A stretch of 55,767 nt of DNA, taken from the NCBI GenBank assembly GCA_938091115.1, contig CALKNI010000153.1, forward strand, positions 1 to 55,767, read 5' to 3'. Of the stretch, positions 55,741 through 55,767 are shown piece by piece. The position numbers were made by a program, and so were the translations under genes. How positions within the stretch are numbered: position 1 is the first letter of the stretch; the number at the start of each line of letters is the position of its first letter. Source of the stretch: an uncultured Pirellulaceae bacterium (lineage in GTDB: Bacteria > Planctomycetota > Planctomycetia > Pirellulales > Pirellulaceae). A model generated the notes under the pieces. It worked only from the letters and a program-made list of their open reading frames with translations. It made no database searches and was not told where the DNA came from.

Positions 55741-55767
55741 TAGCGATCCGGGCTAGGGTTGGTCTAG

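Noticed and set aside
1..55767. CRISPR arrays, insertion sequences and long repeats
   Set aside because: No regularly spaced direct repeats, transposase frames or long repeated segments were seen by eye.

Overview
The window reads as a chromosomal segment of a planctomycete, most likely of the Pirellulales. Lineage markers are a Minf_1886-type protein (16808-17257, a family known mainly from Planctomycetes and Verrucomicrobia), a DUF1552 protein with a twin-arginine-like leader, a secreted Ni-superoxide dismutase, methenyl-H4MPT cyclohydrolase (mch) beside a RimK-like ligase, and an OleC-type ligase. GC content looks moderate by eye. Many genes start with GTG. I found no tRNA or rRNA genes, CRISPR array, insertion sequence or prophage.

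Layout. 1-3700: the end of a glycoside-hydrolase-like protein, a secreted protein of unknown family, and a lipoprotein resembling solute-binding proteins. 4084-9351: a DEAD-box RNA helicase behind a leader with three stem-loops, a TrkA-C membrane protein, a stand-alone LigD-type phosphoesterase domain, and DusB. 9468-13038: mch with the ATP-grasp ligase, then a convergent OleC-like gene. 13301-20284: SEC-C/TPR protein, RicT-like PSP1 protein, Minf_1886, 2-hydroxyacid dehydrogenase, EboE-like barrel, DUF423. 20484-24200: one secreted 1238-residue protein joining an M14 carboxypeptidase to a complete DPP4-type S9 peptidase. 24636-28773: dnaG, rpoD and a strong terminator. 28864-35530: zinc-ribbon coiled coil, an EF-P paralogue of the YeiP/EfpL type, proC, selB, site-2 protease. 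35539-41630: polytopic membrane protein, small lipoprotein, a candidate structured small RNA, a divergent MurE-like ligase, and a regulator pair (HTH-EIIA fusion and double pseudo-receiver). 41728-45745: miaA, queG, a small secreted protein, a cyclophilin.

46247-55740 is rich in lipid-type enzymes: FabZ-like dehydratase, FabH-like synthase, a NAD-dependent epimerase/reductase divergent from a large GNAT-type acyltransferase, and a KAS-II-like protein whose Cys-His-His triad reads Glu-Asn-Asn. Between them lie a methyltransferase-fold protein, a secreted esterase, Ni-SOD and DUF1552.

The strongest unexplained signals are the minus-strand structured RNA at 37682-37870, which has a CCUCCU anti-Shine-Dalgarno loop; the triad-less ketosynthase near a possible ceramide-type acyltransferase/reductase pair; and the M14-S9 fusion. 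Most of the rest is ordinary planctomycete housekeeping content. All family calls come from reading motifs by eye; no database search was run.
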